Below, in pieces: positions 4,694-5,188 of a DNA stretch of 5,188 nucleotides; positions within the stretch are counted from its first letter, which is position 1, and every line of letters begins with the position of its first letter. A program made the position numbers and the translations under genes. Below the pieces are notes generated by a model. It did no database searches, was not told where the DNA came from, and saw only the letters and a program-made list of their open reading frames with translations. The stretch comes from Candidatus Bathyarchaeota archaeon (GTDB lineage Archaea > Thermoproteota > Bathyarchaeia > TCS64), in the NCBI GenBank assembly GCA_020697635.1, contig JAEHCT010000115.1, positions 1 through 5,188 of the forward strand. Direction: 5' to 3'.

Positions 4694-5188
4694 TGAACAT
4701 AGAGCTGGATAAGATCAAGCTGATAAAGCATGACAGGGAGGACGGTAAGACAAAGGTCCTCAACACCGTCCTTAACCTGAACGTGTCCGAGAAGCGTGAG
4801 ATCGTCGAGCACCACATCCCAGGGATGGAGGGAGGCGTCCTCCAGGACATGGGTAGGAGCCCAGTCAGGATAGACTTCGAAGGGATGGTTTACGGGAAGG
4901 ACTCCAAGGATGCGTTGAAGGAGCTCAGATCCAAGTTCAAAGCCGGGAAGCCGATGCCTTTCACCTCGGACCTCACGGCGGTGACAGATATCACGCAAGT
5001 CATCATAGAAAACCTAGAGATATTCGATGTCAGCGGCTCGCCCCAGAACTACAAGTACAGGATCAAGCTCCGTGAGTACATTCCCCCCAAGAAGAAGGAC
5101 GACCCCGCGCCGAGCCAGGACGCCAACGCCAAGCAGTCCGTAGATAAAAAAGCCGATGACGCAAAGAATAATGCTGACTCTGGGGACT
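4693..5188 (+). CDS. Baseplate/hub-region protein, DNA-circulation N-terminal-like (3' truncated)
   Basis: The ATG at 4693 overlaps the tape-measure stop (TGATG), with GGTG 7 bases upstream. The frame stays open to the window end, giving 165 codons. Residues 1-130 form a compact domain: EIVEHHIPGMEGGVLQDMG (36-54), VRIDFEGMVYG (58-68), LKELRSKFKAGKPMPF (75-90), and a strand-rich end YKYRIKLREYIPP (120-132). The IPG...QD-G-R followed by a G-x-x-x-G strand and L-x-x-L...G-P-F resembles the N-terminal domain of phage DNA-circulation proteins (Mu gp43-like; DNA_circ_N, from memory). These sit at the tail tip or baseplate. From residue 133 a Lys/Asp/Pro/Ala/Asn-rich low-complexity stretch looks like a linker to a further domain beyond the window. 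In related tails a LysM or hub domain often follows, but none is visible here. No signal peptide is seen. Confidence 0.68.
   Translation, partial: MNIELDKIKLIKHDREDGKTKVLNTVLNLNVSEKREIVEHHIPGMEGGVLQDMGRSPVRIDFEGMVYGKDSKDALKELRSKFKAGKPMPFTSDLTAVTDITQVIIENLEIFDVSGSPQNYKYRIKLREYIPPKKKDDPAPSQDANAKQSVDKKADDAKNNADSGD

Noticed and set aside
1..5188. CRISPR array, tRNA, rRNA or insertion sequence
   Set aside because: No spaced direct repeats of CRISPR type, no cloverleaf-like tRNA sequence, no rRNA segments and no transposase frame or terminal inverted repeats were seen. The only repeat array is in-frame coding in the tape measure.

Overview
The window carries the structural core of a contractile phage-tail-like machine. 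In order it holds the tail sheath, the inner tail tube, a two-product tail assembly chaperone (gpG/gpGT type) joined by an apparent -1 frameshift on an A9 run, a tape-measure-type protein, and the N-terminal part of a baseplate/DNA-circulation-type protein that runs off the 3' end. All genes lie on the + strand. They are separated by 4-21 nt or overlap (TGATG), so they look like one operon.

The source is most likely an archaeon, or a virus or provirus of one, that is not haloarchaeal. The gene-free upstream region is AT-rich and contains TATA-box-like elements (148-156 and 251-260). The sheath gene starts with TTG, and the tape-measure gene starts with GTG or TTG. Coding sequence is GC-rich with heavy use of AGG (Arg) and ATA (Ile). 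Shine-Dalgarno motifs are present. This is inference from composition and signals; a bacterial source is not formally excluded.

Layout: positions 1-66 are the last codons of an upstream gene whose product ends in a membrane helix and a short basic tail. Positions 67-292 are non-coding, with T-runs that may end the upstream transcript, a 6-bp dyad, and two candidate promoters. Positions 293-2634 encode sheath, tube and the G/GT chaperone. Positions 2639-4693 encode the putative tape measure, which has a proline-rich middle and a 13-residue tandem repeat array. Positions 4693-5188 are the start of a baseplate-region gene.

How the parts would work together: G and GT coat the tape measure and recruit tube subunits. 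The tape measure sets tube length. The sheath polymerises around the tube, and the last protein belongs to the baseplate/hub end. No head or portal gene is seen next to the sheath; instead the sheath starts its own transcription unit behind a membrane-protein gene. This fits either a tail module of a tailed virus or a stand-alone tailocin/injection particle, and the window alone cannot decide. The most notable element is the chaperone recoding site: A9 slippery run, an upstream GGAGG, and a downstream perfect 6-bp hairpin.
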